DNA from: Malachius bipustulatus
Lineage: Eukaryota; Arthropoda; Insecta; Coleoptera; Melyridae
Assembly: GCA_910589415.1 (NCBI GenBank)
Contig: OU342637.1
Span: 42,686,162 to 42,750,161 of the forward strand
Direction of reading: 5' to 3'
DNA length: 64,000 nucleotides
Numbering within the stretch: position 1 is the first letter of the stretch; every line of letters starts with the position of its first letter. Below are positions 12,561 through 23,507 of the stretch, in pieces. The notes beneath the pieces were generated by a model, which saw only the letters and a list, made by a program, of their open reading frames with translations, made no database searches and was not told the DNA's origin. The position numbers were made by a program, and so were the translations under genes.

Positions 12561-13307
12561 GAGTATGAACAATTTTAACATTTAACCCGATTTAGACGTC
12601 TTGGAGTTTGAGATGTAGGTAGAACTCTTAGGTTTGAAATTTTGTTAGGCTTTTCTAAGTAAGAGGTTAGTTTTGATTCTTTTGGATAATATTTTTAATT
12701 TTATTTTATGGATGAGTATGGTGGTGGAGGTTATTGGTTCTGGTATAGTCTGTTCAACCAGAGGTTAGGGAAAATATTTAGCTTTCTTTTGAAAAATCTT
12801 TAGTTACAAGGTAGTGTACTAGAGGGGTGCATTATGTCATTTCCAGCCTTATAAATGGAAAGGGCCTGCCGTTTAGTCAGTTGTGGAGCCCCGACTGATG
12901 AAGTAGGAGGTATAGTCACGTGACATGCCAACCACAGGGGCCAATTATTTGAGCTTCGCTACATAGGCAAATATTGCCACCATAAGAGTTTTGTCCTTTT
13001 GAGTCCCTTTGTGTTCTCATAAGACTCAACTTATTTTGATAAGTTATGTGTAGAGCGGAGTTAGTTTCCGAATAACGGCAGTCAGGTTTTCCTTTTGGGA
13101 GCCTGTTTAACCTAGTTTTAGTAACCAGAGTCCTACTGGCGGTTTCCGAGGTCAGGGCTCGCCCATATTGCTTTGTGTTTGAAACATGGAGTGTTTAAAA
13201 CTTGTTCTTTCTGTCTTTTCTTTCGGTTTGTTGGGATTTGTTGATTGTTGATTCGAGAGGAGTTCTCTCGGAAAAGTTTCTTGTGGAGACTTTTCCTTCC
13301 TTTTTAC

Positions 13308-13318
13308 AAGGGGGGGTG
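13308..13318 (+). promoter_or_regulatory. Polypurine tract of the LARD-like element
   Basis: A purine run (AAGGGGGGGTG) directly abuts the 3' LTR start at 13319. This is the expected position for plus-strand priming. Confidence 0.7.
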
Positions 13319-16002
13319 TGCAGCGTGCCTTGCACGCTACGTTTTCTTTTTCAAAATTTTGATTCTCGATTTAGAATATTTTTATAAAGTTCAGAAGAGT
13401 TATGATTGACTGTACATTTTTGCTGGTGTAAGAGGCTGTATTAGGCAAAGATCACGAACGAACATCTGGCAGCTATTAAGAAATTCCTGCTTTTGTTATT
13501 TAAGTAAGACGTAGAAAACATGTCTGGTCGATTTTCTGTCCCGGTTCTAGGTTTTCAGAGTTTGAAAAATATATCATCTTATGCGAATTAATTTTCCGCG
13601 TCTAACGAGACCACTCTCATCTTGCTACTCTAGATTTCCGATTAGTTATCCAGATAAAACCTAAAATATTATTTCTTTGGGTGTGGGTTAAAAAACAGGA
13701 AGAGATAGTTGAGAAGACCCATAAAGAAACATATAAAAAAACTTGCATTTCGTTCTGAGACACGACAGGCCTCGAGTATATGCGGATTCACGATTGTGAA
13801 ATTTAAGTTTGGATAGAGGGAGAACGGAAGAGGTTGGTCGTACTGCCGAAAGTGTACCAAAGTATATCGATCCGACAACGTCGCGTGCGAGTTTTAAGTG
13901 TTGCCTACCGTCAATGATAAGATTTGAATTTGAAAGTAGGTCACCAAGTTCGGTTAGACAGTGGTTAGGGCGCATGCGATAGCGTCATCCCAAAAAATTA
14001 TAAATGGAGGTAAAGGACGCTTCAGGTTCATTTTCCGGTCTAAATTCGACAGTTCATGTAGTTTGTCTTCAATTAGTGAATTAATATTAGTCCCTTGTGT
14101 AAGCACACAATAGATATGGTGAAGTTATTTCTGTGAAAGATGCAGTCTTACGTAATTAAGTAATCTTCTGAATTTAATTTTGGTCATTATAACTAATATT
14201 CGCTTTCTTGTCTTTACAGACAAGGGACTTACTAAGGGACTTACTTAGGGACTTACTTATTATTGGATTTAGTTTTAAACTTATTTTGGAGTTTCAAGTT
14301 CTAGAATGTTAGGTCCCGACTTCCAGTTTTGATTTTTAACTACTAATTTCCGATTTCCAGTTTTTGATTTCGATCTTTGAATTTCTAAGTTTTAACTTTT
14401 GATTCCTGAATTTTAATTTCGAACTTCTAGTTCTGAGTTTTGAGTTCCAATTTTCAAACTTCTGATTTACACGAAAGTTTACATAAAGATTCGATCATGT
14501 GGAGGCTTATGTAGGTACCTACCTAGGTAGGTACACTAGCCTATGTGAAAGGTGATATTTGAAGAAGCTTGGAAAAATAAAGAAGAGTGGTGGAGTTTAG
14601 TTTGTAGACATGGAAGGTTTCATCAGGCAGAGGTCCTAGCACTTTGATATTTGGTCTTCACAAGGTAGCAGGGAGAGCAGTCCAGCTCATCCGGCACCTA
14701 GAGCACCAACCAAGGTGTGCTAACACCAGCACAAAGGCAGTTCCAGTAACCATGCCGGCCTATGCTTTGATCATCGCGCTTAGGTTAGAGGAACCTTAGT
14801 TCGTCAGTTTTGAGATGGAGTTTTGAATAATAAGGTATGTCTTTATGAGTGAATAAACTTTTGCTATTTTCCGATAATCAAGAAAATTAAATAAATTCAA
14901 GTACAGTGTTTAATTGATTTCATCACCTATGACTTTCTAAGTGAATTTGATTTTTGATAATATGTTATGAACTTTTATTGTGGTCAACAAGTGACTAATG
15001 TAATGGTTATGTGTAAAAATAATTTATTAAATTTATCGTATGTGTTTAGGATTTCGAGTTGGAGATGATCATTTTCTAAATTAAATTTTGAATTTCAGAT
15101 TTTGTAGGTAGATACCTGTTTTTATATTGAAACTTTTGCTTAAGATAAATTTAAATTTTTGAGAAATAACTTCTGATTTAACTCGGAGTTCTATTCAGAA
15201 TCATACCTATGTGTTATAGTTTAGAAATTGTTTAATAGAATTTGAACTTTAGAAATTTTTATCTGAACTATTGAAATGATATAGGTACCTGTTTTGAATT
15301 TTAGTCATGTAAGTTTGATATCTTTGGTAATAAGGTAGTATTTATGTTTGAAGGTTTGAATCAGGATTACTGATTTTGATTATTAGATTTATTGTTTAGG
15401 TATAAGATCTATTGGTGATTACCAGCCTAGTCTATTGTACTGATGAAATTGATTTTAATAAATCTTTGTATTAAAATTCAACAATTTTAGAGTATTAAGA
15501 ATCAACCCTCCTCATGTTCTTTTAAATTATTTATTCAATCAGTAGAGTAACATCAAGAATAAGGCGATATATCCTGGTATATTTTGGTGAGGTTTATTAA
15601 TTTTTGGTTATTGTTTTTAAAATTGTTAGGAGTTACTACGGGTCCAGTCTGGTTCGGTGAATGCTGGATTTTCCAGAGGAAGGCCACATTTATCTGTCCC
15701 GGGCTGGATAATCACAACGAACCTTTTGGTGAAGTTTGGTTTTGGTTTGATACTTTGGAAATTTTAGACGATCACTTTTCAAAATTTAAAATTTATTTTT
15801 CTTCCGACATTTAGAATATGTGGGTGGGGCATTCGAAATTTGATATGTCCTACTCGACAGGCCAATGTGGCTAATGTTACAAATTTGCCTAGTCACATTG
15901 AGATCTGTCAATAGCCACCTCCTTTTTGGGGTTAAGGTAAGTGAATTATTTTTTATTAATCAACTTTTTGAGTGGGAGTAAGCGAGGGGGAGGAAGGCTC
16001 CA
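13319..16002 (+). repeat. 3' LTR of the LARD-like element
   Basis: This 2684-bp repeat is almost identical to 6212-8891 and differs mainly by an inserted ATTA-type 4-mer near 14153. It is followed at once by the AAGT target duplication. Confidence 0.9.
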
Positions 16003-16006
16003 AAGT

Positions 16007-16963
16007 TTATGTATATTTTATGTTAGATTATACCTAGTTGCTAAAGTACCGGGATACCTATTCGACCACGAGTGTTTTTGCAATTATTTAATAGCGACAT
16101 GATCAAAATTTTGCAAGAAATGTTACCTCCCCAGACAGATGTTGAGTCTCAAAGCGATTCAAAAAACCTGTCTTCTCCACTTTTCCAATTCAATATTAAC
16201 TCACATGATATAATAACACATAGAACATTTTGAGGATTTGATATACCTATATACATTTAATTGAATCACTTTGATATAAAATAAATATTGGCTCAATATG
16301 GGGCCAATAAAATGACCTGTTTAGAGTTTAGGTAAAATTTATCTTAATTTGAAATTACGCCCGTGTTAAATAATCATAAAAACGGGAAAATAACAACTGT
16401 AATTAGGCTTCTAGACTTCTAGTAATAATAATTGAAAATTTTACGTTCTACAACCACCAAAAAAATTATTTATTATTTGCCTTTGGCTCACACGTTGTTA
16501 GGTGAATAAAGTACAACAATGTTATCAGCACTATAGCAAAATCGACACTAATAATTATATTAAATATGTACTTACTTACAGTTCTTCTTGACTTGTAGTC
16601 ATCAGTAGTTGTTTTGTTTCTTATTCTTATGTATAAATGATTAATTTATACTTAGTACACACGAACGCACGGAGCACGCGGTACAACTGCGTGTAATACA
16701 TAACCTATTTTGTTTAGACAATACAGATATAGGTAGTCAATGTACAGCCAATATGGAAGATATAATGGAAATGCGGATGGACTATTTTGCACCCGTACAC
16801 ATTTTTTTTACAATAAATATAATGTAAGCTTAACTATGAGTATATCGTGAATTTTGAAGAAGAAAAACTTTGTGGTACTAAAAAGATATCTATTCATAAC
16901 TTATATTTAGCCAATAAATCACCTATATTGATAAATATGTAGCGCGTATGCAATATGAGTCCA
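16007..16963. other. E2-derived DNA without genes
   Basis: AT-rich, with no ORF of note. Isolated E2-type motifs (GGCTCAATATGGGGCC at 16288, GCCAATATGG at 16748) support its belonging to E2 rather than to the LTR element or E3. Confidence 0.45.
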
Positions 16964-16965
16964 AT

Positions 16966-18894
16966 CCCAAGTAGCATCAGAGGGTACAACCACCTTCTCA
17001 TTTTATACCGGAACTTTGAGAAAGTGACTATCACTTATTTTCCACTCAATTTAAAACTTTACAGTAGAAAAAACTATATATCCTATATTCATAGTGGTAA
17101 TCACGGTGCATTCATACCAGCGTGGCCACTTGATAGTTTCATAACATCTTGGTGCTACTTTAGGTGCTCAAAACGTTATTTTTCCTCCTAATAACCACTT
17201 GAAAGTTCTACAACTATGAAGTGGAAAGTGAAAGCTGCAGTCACCAACAAAGAGCACTAAAATATCACTTAAAAGTGGCGAAAGCTTTGAAGTGATATAT
17301 TAAGTGGCCGCATCGTTCTCAAAACTTCTGTAATATCTTTGAAGATTCATCACACTCTAGTGGCATGCAGCACCGATCGTCACAATTCTGCCACCAAGAA
17401 AAGTAACTTTGATAATTTGAATAAAATTTGAGCCACCAAAATGTGGCAAGAACTTGCGAAAATAACTTTTAAGAAAAAATAACCTACTGGTGACTGTTTA
17501 GGGTTAGAATCAGACTAAGTAGGGTTAGGTAGGTATATTGTATAAAAGTGTCAGCGTTGATTTTAAAATCCTTTTCAACATTATTATAATAATGGATAAT
17601 AAAATCTCAGGCAAGAAAAGGAGTTTTCGACATTCAACAACGTTTTATAGAAAATAAAAACAACAGTTGGAAAAAACATCGGTTAAAATGGTGGTCTTGT
17701 AAACAAACCACGATCACCTAAACAATTTCAACCATCATGTAGGTAGTACTTCGACCATTCATTTCGTTTATTTAAGTAGAACACGGAGAACCTAAACTTA
17801 CCTATACCTACGTCAATTCTTTTCATTCATTTTTCAAGTTCCATTATTATCAACGACAGTAATTATTATTGTAGGTAGGTACTATTGCAAATAAATATAG
17901 TGACAGAATGGTTTAAATAACTGTTCGAAATCACTTTCATGTGACGAAGAAATCGATTGGCTTGTTCTTTAGTTCATATAGTTCCCTTGGCCACTTGTTA
18001 TTCGAAAGCCACCTAGAAGTGAAATATTTTCAGTTTTGCCACTACGGTTTGAGTGATGAACCCTTTATAGTCGTAAAATGTGACAAACGCCACTTTTAAG
18101 TTATATTCTCCTAAGGCGGCCATATTTACGGATAAACCTCTTGCCGCCATTACCGCAAAGATTATGTAAACGATCTGATAAATAGTAAATGTTGATCAAT
18201 ATGGCACAGAATTAAAAAAAAAATTGCTTTTGCGTTTCTTGTAAGTAATATTTATCGATAAAAAATAACTTCTTGCCGCAGACAGCTTATCACACACTAA
18301 CCGTACGTGAAATTACGTTTCAAGTTTTTTTTTTTAATGTCGTTTTTATGGCGGCGCTTAGTAATATTTCGATTTATTACATAAATGTTTCACAATAAAG
18401 TTGCGTTCGTTTGTAATTTGTTGGGCGAGTGCAGACGCACGCTCCTCCTTAATAATTTTTGTATACCTATGTAGATTCAAGGATGAGTTGAGTTCTTCAT
18501 TTTCCATGCCGTCCCGATCTTGTTTTGTTTAGCAAGACTAGGTAGAAATACGATAGGAATAAGGAAGGTAAAAATATGACATTGCGGCTGTAAGACAGAG
18601 ATCGAAAACCCAACAACAACTAGTATGTGCGCGGACTGTGCGAAGATGCAAGGGATAGAGCCCGCCACCATACATCCAGGGTGTGGCCACGTGACCGTGA
18701 TGTGGCCAAACCGTGGCACGGTCAGATCTAATCACGTCGCCGGAACTAGATAACCACTTAAAAATTGTTCCCCATTTTAGTGGTAACCACGTAATAGAAC
18801 CGTTGCTTTCATGTGGCCACCACTCGTGGCGGGAACTTTTAATGTATCTTCTGCAGTGGCCCTCACGTTGTCTCCACTAAAAATGCTACTTGGG
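16966..18894. mobile_element. TIR element E3 with AAGTGG/GTGGCCAC motifs, nested in E2
   Basis: The ends are CCCAAGTAGCAT on both sides, flanked by AT at 16964-16965 and 18895-18896. Both arms are studded with CCACTT/AAGTGG and GTGGCCAC-type palindromes (17115-17420 and 18000-18100, 18650-18880). Open frames around 18477-18735 are shadows of this motif field. No transposase is visible in 1.93 kb. Confidence 0.78.
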
Positions 18895-19671
18895 ATATAT
18901 ATCAAATATAACCAAAATACATACTAATTTAAATCTGCCGTTCATATATTGGGCCATCATGTGAGACATATTACCAAACCAATATTGTGCGCTAGTTCTG
19001 ATCCAGTATAACGCCAATATTGGCTAGATAATCCACATATTGGGCCTAATTAAGATATGCTGCCCATATCGATCCAATATTGGGACAATGTAATGTGCTG
19101 CAGGGGTAGGTACTTACCTACTTATGTGTTTCTATCATTAAGTTTTACGTAAAATCTGGTAATTTTCATTGAAAAGTTGTTAATTATATTAGTTTATCAT
19201 AATATTGATAAACTTAATGAAAATATTCGTTTTTGGATTTTTCACAAACTCTAAAAATTAAAGATTCATCGAATTTCTTTCTTTTGTTCACTGTATAATG
19301 CAGATGTCTCTCATCTTCACGCTAGCAGTCTTGAGTTTGATGGGAATGGCGGAAGTCTTTCCTTGGGACGAATTAATGTATAATGTAGGAATGTGGATTG
19401 TATGATAGTGGAAGAATGGAAGATGGGGTGGTTAGCGCGTGCGTGCGCACTTGTGCTGCTATTCTCTTCCTGTCTGCGACAGCACGTCATGCGCAATAGT
19501 CAAAAATAACTCGATGGACGTCCAATGGACGTACTTTTGTGGACGTACATAGGAAGTCCGTGCGGAGAAGTCCGTAGGACGTCCATTTATTGTCCATGGA
19601 CCAATGGACGTATAATGGATACTCAACGGACGTCCATAGGACACTCGGTGCTATCTGGGTACATATAAGCG

Positions 19672-20145
19672 CACACTTACAAAATATATGAATAAAATAA
19701 ACTAAACTAAACCAAACAAAAACTAAAACTAAAATACAAGTATAAATAAATAAATAAAAAATCCTAAAACTATTGTGTGAGGTGGTGGGATTCCATGAAC
19801 ATTTAATAATAATTAGAAACATGAACAATAATTATTATCCAAAATATCAAAACAAACTTAAAATATAACCTTGCTTTTTGTTCTTTACGTCTTTCTTTAC
19901 CTATTCTTTACATTTTTTACGTATTGTTTACGTATCTTTATATTGTTTACGTCGAATGTAGAGAATGAACTATTTACGCATAAAGGCACATGGCACATGG
20001 CCAGTGATGTGCCGTATTCTTTACCTCTATTCCTTACGCGATTCTTTACGGGTAAAGAATTCATTCTTTCATGGATTTTTTTCGGGGTAAAGAATGTAAA
20101 AAAAGCAAAAACGTAAAGAATGTAAATAATGCTCAGTGTCACTGT
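19672..20145. repeat. Right part of the split TTCTTTACG-family repeat
   Basis: This continues the repeat begun at 3690. It has an A-rich CAAAACAAACTTAAAATAT segment, then clustered TTCTTTACG/CGTAAAGAA motifs and a GTAAAGGCACATGGCACATG block. The same order occurs uninterrupted at 30010-30370. Short ORFs here are motif shadows on both strands. Confidence 0.6.
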
Positions 20146-20404
20146 CATTACTGTCAGTAGTTATTGTCATTACTCATTTTAGTTTATTATATTAATTATG
20201 TATGAGAGCCTGGCGTGGCCTCGCGGTTAAGTAGCGGAAACTGCTTGATCGTTGGATCCGTCGGACTGAGTTCGATTCTCGGTGAAGGCTCTGGGTGTCT
20301 GTGTTGTTTCTACTATTTATTTGGCATACTTGAGGCTGGGTGTATGAGCAAGAGGCTCCAAACTACGAAGGCGTGGAAGGGCCATGTAAAGTTTTATTTT
20401 TATA

Positions 20405-20606
20405 ATAGACACTTGCTCTGTCTACTAGACAGATGATCTGTCTATTAGACAGATGATCTGTCTACGAGACATATTATCTGTCTACTAGACAGATGATCTG
20501 TCTATTAGACAGTTTATCTGTCTACGAGACAAATCATCTGTCTAAGAGACACATCATGTGTCTAGTAGACAGATCATCTGTCTAGTAGACACATATCATT
20601 TGTCGA
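20405..20606. repeat. Palindromic minisatellite, left array
   Basis: About nine ~20-bp units are of the form CTGTCTACTAGACAGATGAT. Every unit contains the self-complementary core GTCTACTAGAC or GTCTATTAGAC. The array is mirrored at 21985-22150. Confidence 0.85.
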
Positions 20607-20779
20607 CTAGAAAGCTATTGTAGCTGTAATCATACATTTAATACAACAAGACTAGGTCGAGTAGAAAAATTGGTGTGCTACAAAGGATTTTACACCGAAG
20701 AACTTTGATAACAAACAACAATTCAACAAACTTCTTCCTTCATTTTATTTCTATTGATTATCATTTAAAAAAAAGATTA

Positions 20780-21190
20780 ACAGCCAATATTATAAAGGGT
20801 CATTAGACTAACGGGCAGATTTCTGTGCTCGTTTTTGAAGGTAATATTGACATCAAATTACTTTTATTGACAATTGTTCAATTTAGGATAGGGATGTAAT
20901 CTTTTTGTATACTTTGTACTTTGTAATTAATGATGCTTTTAACTGCAACCTCTGTGACATTGTTACATCCAAATACAAAAGTCTGTGACTAATTGGGTTT
21001 CATTAAACCCCGAGGTCATATCACCACCACCACCACCACCACCACCACCATACTTTTATTGACGTTTTTGTAATTACTTTCGTGTCAAGAATAGATAAAT
21101 TTTAAAAAATTCCACTTAGACTCGATACCTTCTTCAGAAATGGCCACAGAAATCTGCCCGTTAACTTAATGGGCCTTTATAATACCCACT
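20780..21190. mobile_element. MITE copy A (ACAG...TATTATAAAGG ends)
   Basis: The left end AACAGCCAATATTATAAAGG and an AACGGGCAGATTTCTGTG segment are found inverted at 21145-21190. A second copy lies at 22563-22795. A (CAC)n run at 21023-21050 is inside this copy. Confidence 0.75.
21023..21050 (+). repeat. (CAC)n microsatellite
   Basis: About nine consecutive CAC triplets, located inside MITE copy A and absent from copy B. Confidence 0.9.
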
Positions 21191-21984
21191 GTATATGAAA
21201 TCTTTTATTTTCACATAAGTACGCAAAATAATAGAGTCGATATAAAATCCTTTTTGCTCGTCCAATTTTTTCGCTTTACCATTTATGGCTCAAAATTTTG
21301 TGTATATGCTGTAATTGAGGCTGTAGTCAAGTGCATACTATAATTAGATCTTTTTTAGCACATAAAATTGTAATTTGATATAAAAGTAAAGTATTTCTTA
21401 GTATTACGTAGGTACGTCACCTTAGCTCAGTTAGGTATAGATAAATATGTGGAATAAAAAATGTTCTATTATTTAATATTTATTATAATAAATCATATAA
21501 CTTTTATATACTTTATAACTTTATAAATTGCTTCAGCGGGTATTAGGTAATTGTAAATACGTTTTGGTTCCGTATACTTCTGGCAAGTAGAACATATCAA
21601 ATGCGGCCTTCCGGTAAGGGGAAATGCTATTCCTTGACCGTGAAATGTGGTAAATGTCCCATTCTAAAGCAAGTGTGTCCAATTCTTCCTAAAAACATTA
21701 TCTTTTACAAGTTTATTATAGTCTTGTTAAGTCTTATTACGAAAGTATAGCAAAATTTATTTTTAAAAATTAATCGGAATCGGCTTTTAAATCTCTTGAC
21801 TTATGAATATTGAATCTCTCGATTTCTGAAAAAAGAATGAAGTTTACTACTACCTTTATTATTATATTTTTTTTTTATACAATGTTAGTTTTAATTCTTG
21901 GGTGGCCTGAAGCCAGGTCACCCAAATTATCCGAACTAATTTGAATTTCAAAATAATTAAGAATTTTAAAAAACACTAATAGAC

Positions 21985-22150
21985 AGATAATGTATCTAAT
22001 AGACACTTGTTGTGTCTAGTAGACAGATGATGTGTCTACTAGACAGATGATCTGTCTAATAGACACTTGTTGTGTCTAGTAGACAATTGATGTGTCTACT
22101 AGACAGATGATCTGTCTAATAGACACATGATGTGTCTAGTAGACAGAGCA
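21985..22150. repeat. Palindromic minisatellite, right array
   Basis: Units such as AGACACTTGTTGTGTCTAGT and AGACAGATGATCTGTCTAAT are repeated about eight times. This is the inverted counterpart of the left array of the same TIR element. Confidence 0.85.
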
Positions 22151-22294
22151 ATAAGTGTCTATTATAAAAATAAAACTTTACATGGCCCTTCCACGCCTTC
22201 GTACCAAACCCATATTACCGGTGTGGAGCGACTTTGTCTTACCTACATAGGGAAGACCGATTCTCCCCCTTTTTTTTTAATTAATTATGTATGA

Positions 22295-22560
22295 TAATTA
22301 GTAATTAATTACTACATAATAAAAGTAATAAATAATTAAACAATGTATATGCCTCATTTCTTATTGATGGAATGAGTATTATTATTAATATTCATTGAAT
22401 AAAGAAGAAAATTTTCATTGATATTGGTAACCCTAACCCCACATTTTAGGTCACCTATTTATTTTGAATCTTATTGTGATTATCTGGAGTGAAATTAATG
22501 TTAAATAAGGTTGAGTAAAGAAGTAAAAAGGCAGGTTTTCTTGGTTTATTTATTTAACTC
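22295..22560. other. AT-rich stretch, nothing recognised
   Basis: No ORF, repeat copy or RNA gene seen. Confidence 0.5.
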
Positions 22561-22562
22561 AG

Positions 22563-22795
22563 TAACAGCCAATATTATAAAGGCTCATTTAGGCTAACGG
22601 GCAGATTTCTGTGCTCGTTTTTGAAGTATCGACGTCAAATTACTTAATAACATTTTTGTAATAACTTTCACGTCAAGCATAGATAAATTTAAAAAATTTC
22701 CACTTAGACTCGATACCTTATTATTCAGAAATGGCCCATTCACATAGAAATCTGCCCATTAACTTAATGAACCTTAATACTCGCTGTTACACTAT
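22563..22795. mobile_element. MITE copy B (same family as 20780-21190)
   Basis: It shares the left end AACAGCCAATATTATAAAGG, the CGGGCAGATTTCTGTGCTCG block and the inverted right end with copy A. It is shorter because it lacks the central (CAC)n region. Confidence 0.75.
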
Positions 22796-22799
22796 TTTA

Positions 22800-23505
22800 T
22801 TTGTATTCAGTATAATTAGTTAAAATCTAGAATTTTTAAAGACACATGGAACCGTTTTTAGATCGGTTAAATGTTAACCGATTTAATCAACATGCATTGT
22901 GATTGTTAGATTTGCAATTGCCTACTGTGAAAAATTTCAACAGTACGTCCCTTTGTAAGCATAGCTGACGGCATAAACTGTGCTAATATAAAGTTTCTTT
23001 GCTAACTGAATAAATTCATTTACGATTTCAGTTAGTTTGTGTTCCCCATTACATCCCATGCATGGAAGAGGCGTGTGAACCAGTTGAGTTATGTGTAGCA
23101 TTGATAAAACCATTTTTGAGTTTCTAGACGAATTATCCCACCTGTCAATAAGCAGTTCTAAAGTCTGTACACTGAGAGTTGTCTGTTGTGATAACTAAGG
23201 ATACATATCATCTCGTTATGTTTCTTACTCCTTCTATTGCATTGCATAGTCAATCCAGTTAAAATGGAACGTATTGTCAGAAATACGTTTGAATCGTCAG
23301 CAATTCTAAAAAGATGAGCGAGAATGAGACGGAAGTATCGACTCGCGTCTTGATACGCTTAGATTGATACGATATTACGATAAGATTGTCGTCGCTACTG
23401 TCAGTAGTGTCAGTGTCAGCGCTAAATATACTAATAATAAGGTTTGTGTTGTGATTTGAAACGTTTTTAATACGAAATTAGCAGAATTACCTGTAATATT
23501 GTACG
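22800..23505. other. Unassigned single-copy DNA
   Basis: No gene-like frame longer than about 50 codons and no local repeat, apart from a small CAGT-rich stretch near 23395-23425 (ACTGTCAGTAGTGTCAGTGT). Confidence 0.45.
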
Positions 23506-23507
23506 GT

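Larger units (their letters stand above)
10304..13307. other. Non-coding interior of the LARD-like element
   Basis: About 3 kb has no gene-like frame on either strand. It contains two local tandem arrays (11262-11625 and 12370-12560), one copy of the dispersed ~60-bp block (11836), and otherwise AT-rich DNA with many GAGTTTGAG/TTGAGATTT runs. Conserved long non-coding interiors are the defining trait of LARDs. Confidence 0.6.
6212..16002 (+). mobile_element. LARD-like Gypsy-derived LTR retrotransposon with 2.7-kb LTRs
   Basis: Two direct repeats (6212-8891 and 13319-16002), each starting TG and ending CA, bound a 4.4-kb interior. A 4-bp target duplication, AAGT, is present at 6208-6211 and 16003-16006. 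I noted only one 4-base indel (near 7040 versus 14153) and one substitution (near 8709 versus 15820) between the repeats, which implies recent insertion. The interior holds only a Gag-like N-terminal piece and an integrase C-terminal piece. Protease, reverse transcriptase and RNase H are absent. The element must therefore be mobilised in trans, which fits the large retrotransposon derivative (LARD) class. The coding scraps point to Gypsy ancestry on the + strand. Confidence 0.88.
4278..19106. mobile_element. TIR element E2 with ATATTGG/CCAATATTGG motifs, nested in E1
   Basis: The ends are CCCCAGTAGCAC and, reversed, CCCCTGCAGCAC, with TA at 4276-4277 and 19107-19108. Subterminal DNA on both sides is rich in ATATTGG, CAATATTGG and GGCCCAAT motifs (4290-4530, 18900-19090, and isolated copies at 16288 and 16748). 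After subtracting FB-2, the LTR element and E3, about 2.2 kb belongs to E2. No coding sequence was recognised. Pairing the two ends over 15 kb rests on shared termini, shared motif and matching TA flanks. Confidence 0.68.
3863..19669. mobile_element. TIR element E1 with GGACGTCC arrays (outer shell of the left nest)
   Basis: The ends are CCCAAACAGCAC and, reversed, CCCAGATAGCAC, flanked by TA at 3861-3862 and 19670-19671. Just inside each end lies an array of GGACGTCC/GGATGTCC/GGACATCC variants (3890-4100 and 19510-19655). Further inward the arms stay complementary, with a GGATTTTTCA...TCTTTTGTTC segment found inverted at about 4130-4190 and 19235-19290. E1's own DNA is only about 1 kb (3863-4277 and 19107-19669). 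The rest is E2 and its cargo. No transposase was seen. Confidence 0.75.
20364..22203. mobile_element. TIR element with palindromic minisatellite arms, inside the SINE
   Basis: Inverted ends of at least 50 bp (TACGAAGGCGTGGAAGGGCC and its complement) run through GTTTTATTTTTATAATAGACAC on both sides. The 6-bp duplication CCAAAC is seen at 20358-20363 and 22204-22209. Inside each end is a minisatellite of AGACAGATGATCTGTCT-type palindromes. No transposase was seen. A smaller MITE (20780-21190) lies in the middle. Confidence 0.85.
20206..22279 (+). mobile_element. tRNA-derived SINE, split by a TIR element
   Basis: The head (20206-20290) has a TGGCCTCGCGG A-box-like block and a GAGTTCGATTC B-box block at tRNA-like spacing. 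The tail resumes at 22204 (accaaaccc...gactttgtcttacc) and ends in a T-rich run. A perfect 15-bp target duplication, ATTAATTATGTATGA, flanks the whole at 20191-20205 and 22280-22294. Removing 20364-22203 plus one CCAAAC copy leaves a SINE of about 230 bp. Mobilisation would depend on a LINE partner. Confidence 0.85.

Noticed and set aside
18477..18735. Pair of - strand ORFs near 18.5 kb
   Set aside because: They lie in the GTGGCCAC motif field of E3. Overlapping frames over a repetitive palindromic region are expected by chance.
19871..20148. 81- and 83-codon ORFs on opposite strands
   Set aside because: Both are shadows of the TTCTTTACG/CGTAAAGAA motif field.
20206..20290. A functional tRNA gene
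   Set aside because: It has A- and B-box-like blocks but lacks a tRNA fold of normal length and continues into a SINE body with a 15-bp target duplication.
20410..22150. CRISPR-like array of ~20-bp repeats
   Set aside because: Units are contiguous palindromic minisatellite copies with no unique spacers, and they are mirrored at the two ends of a transposon in a eukaryotic genome.
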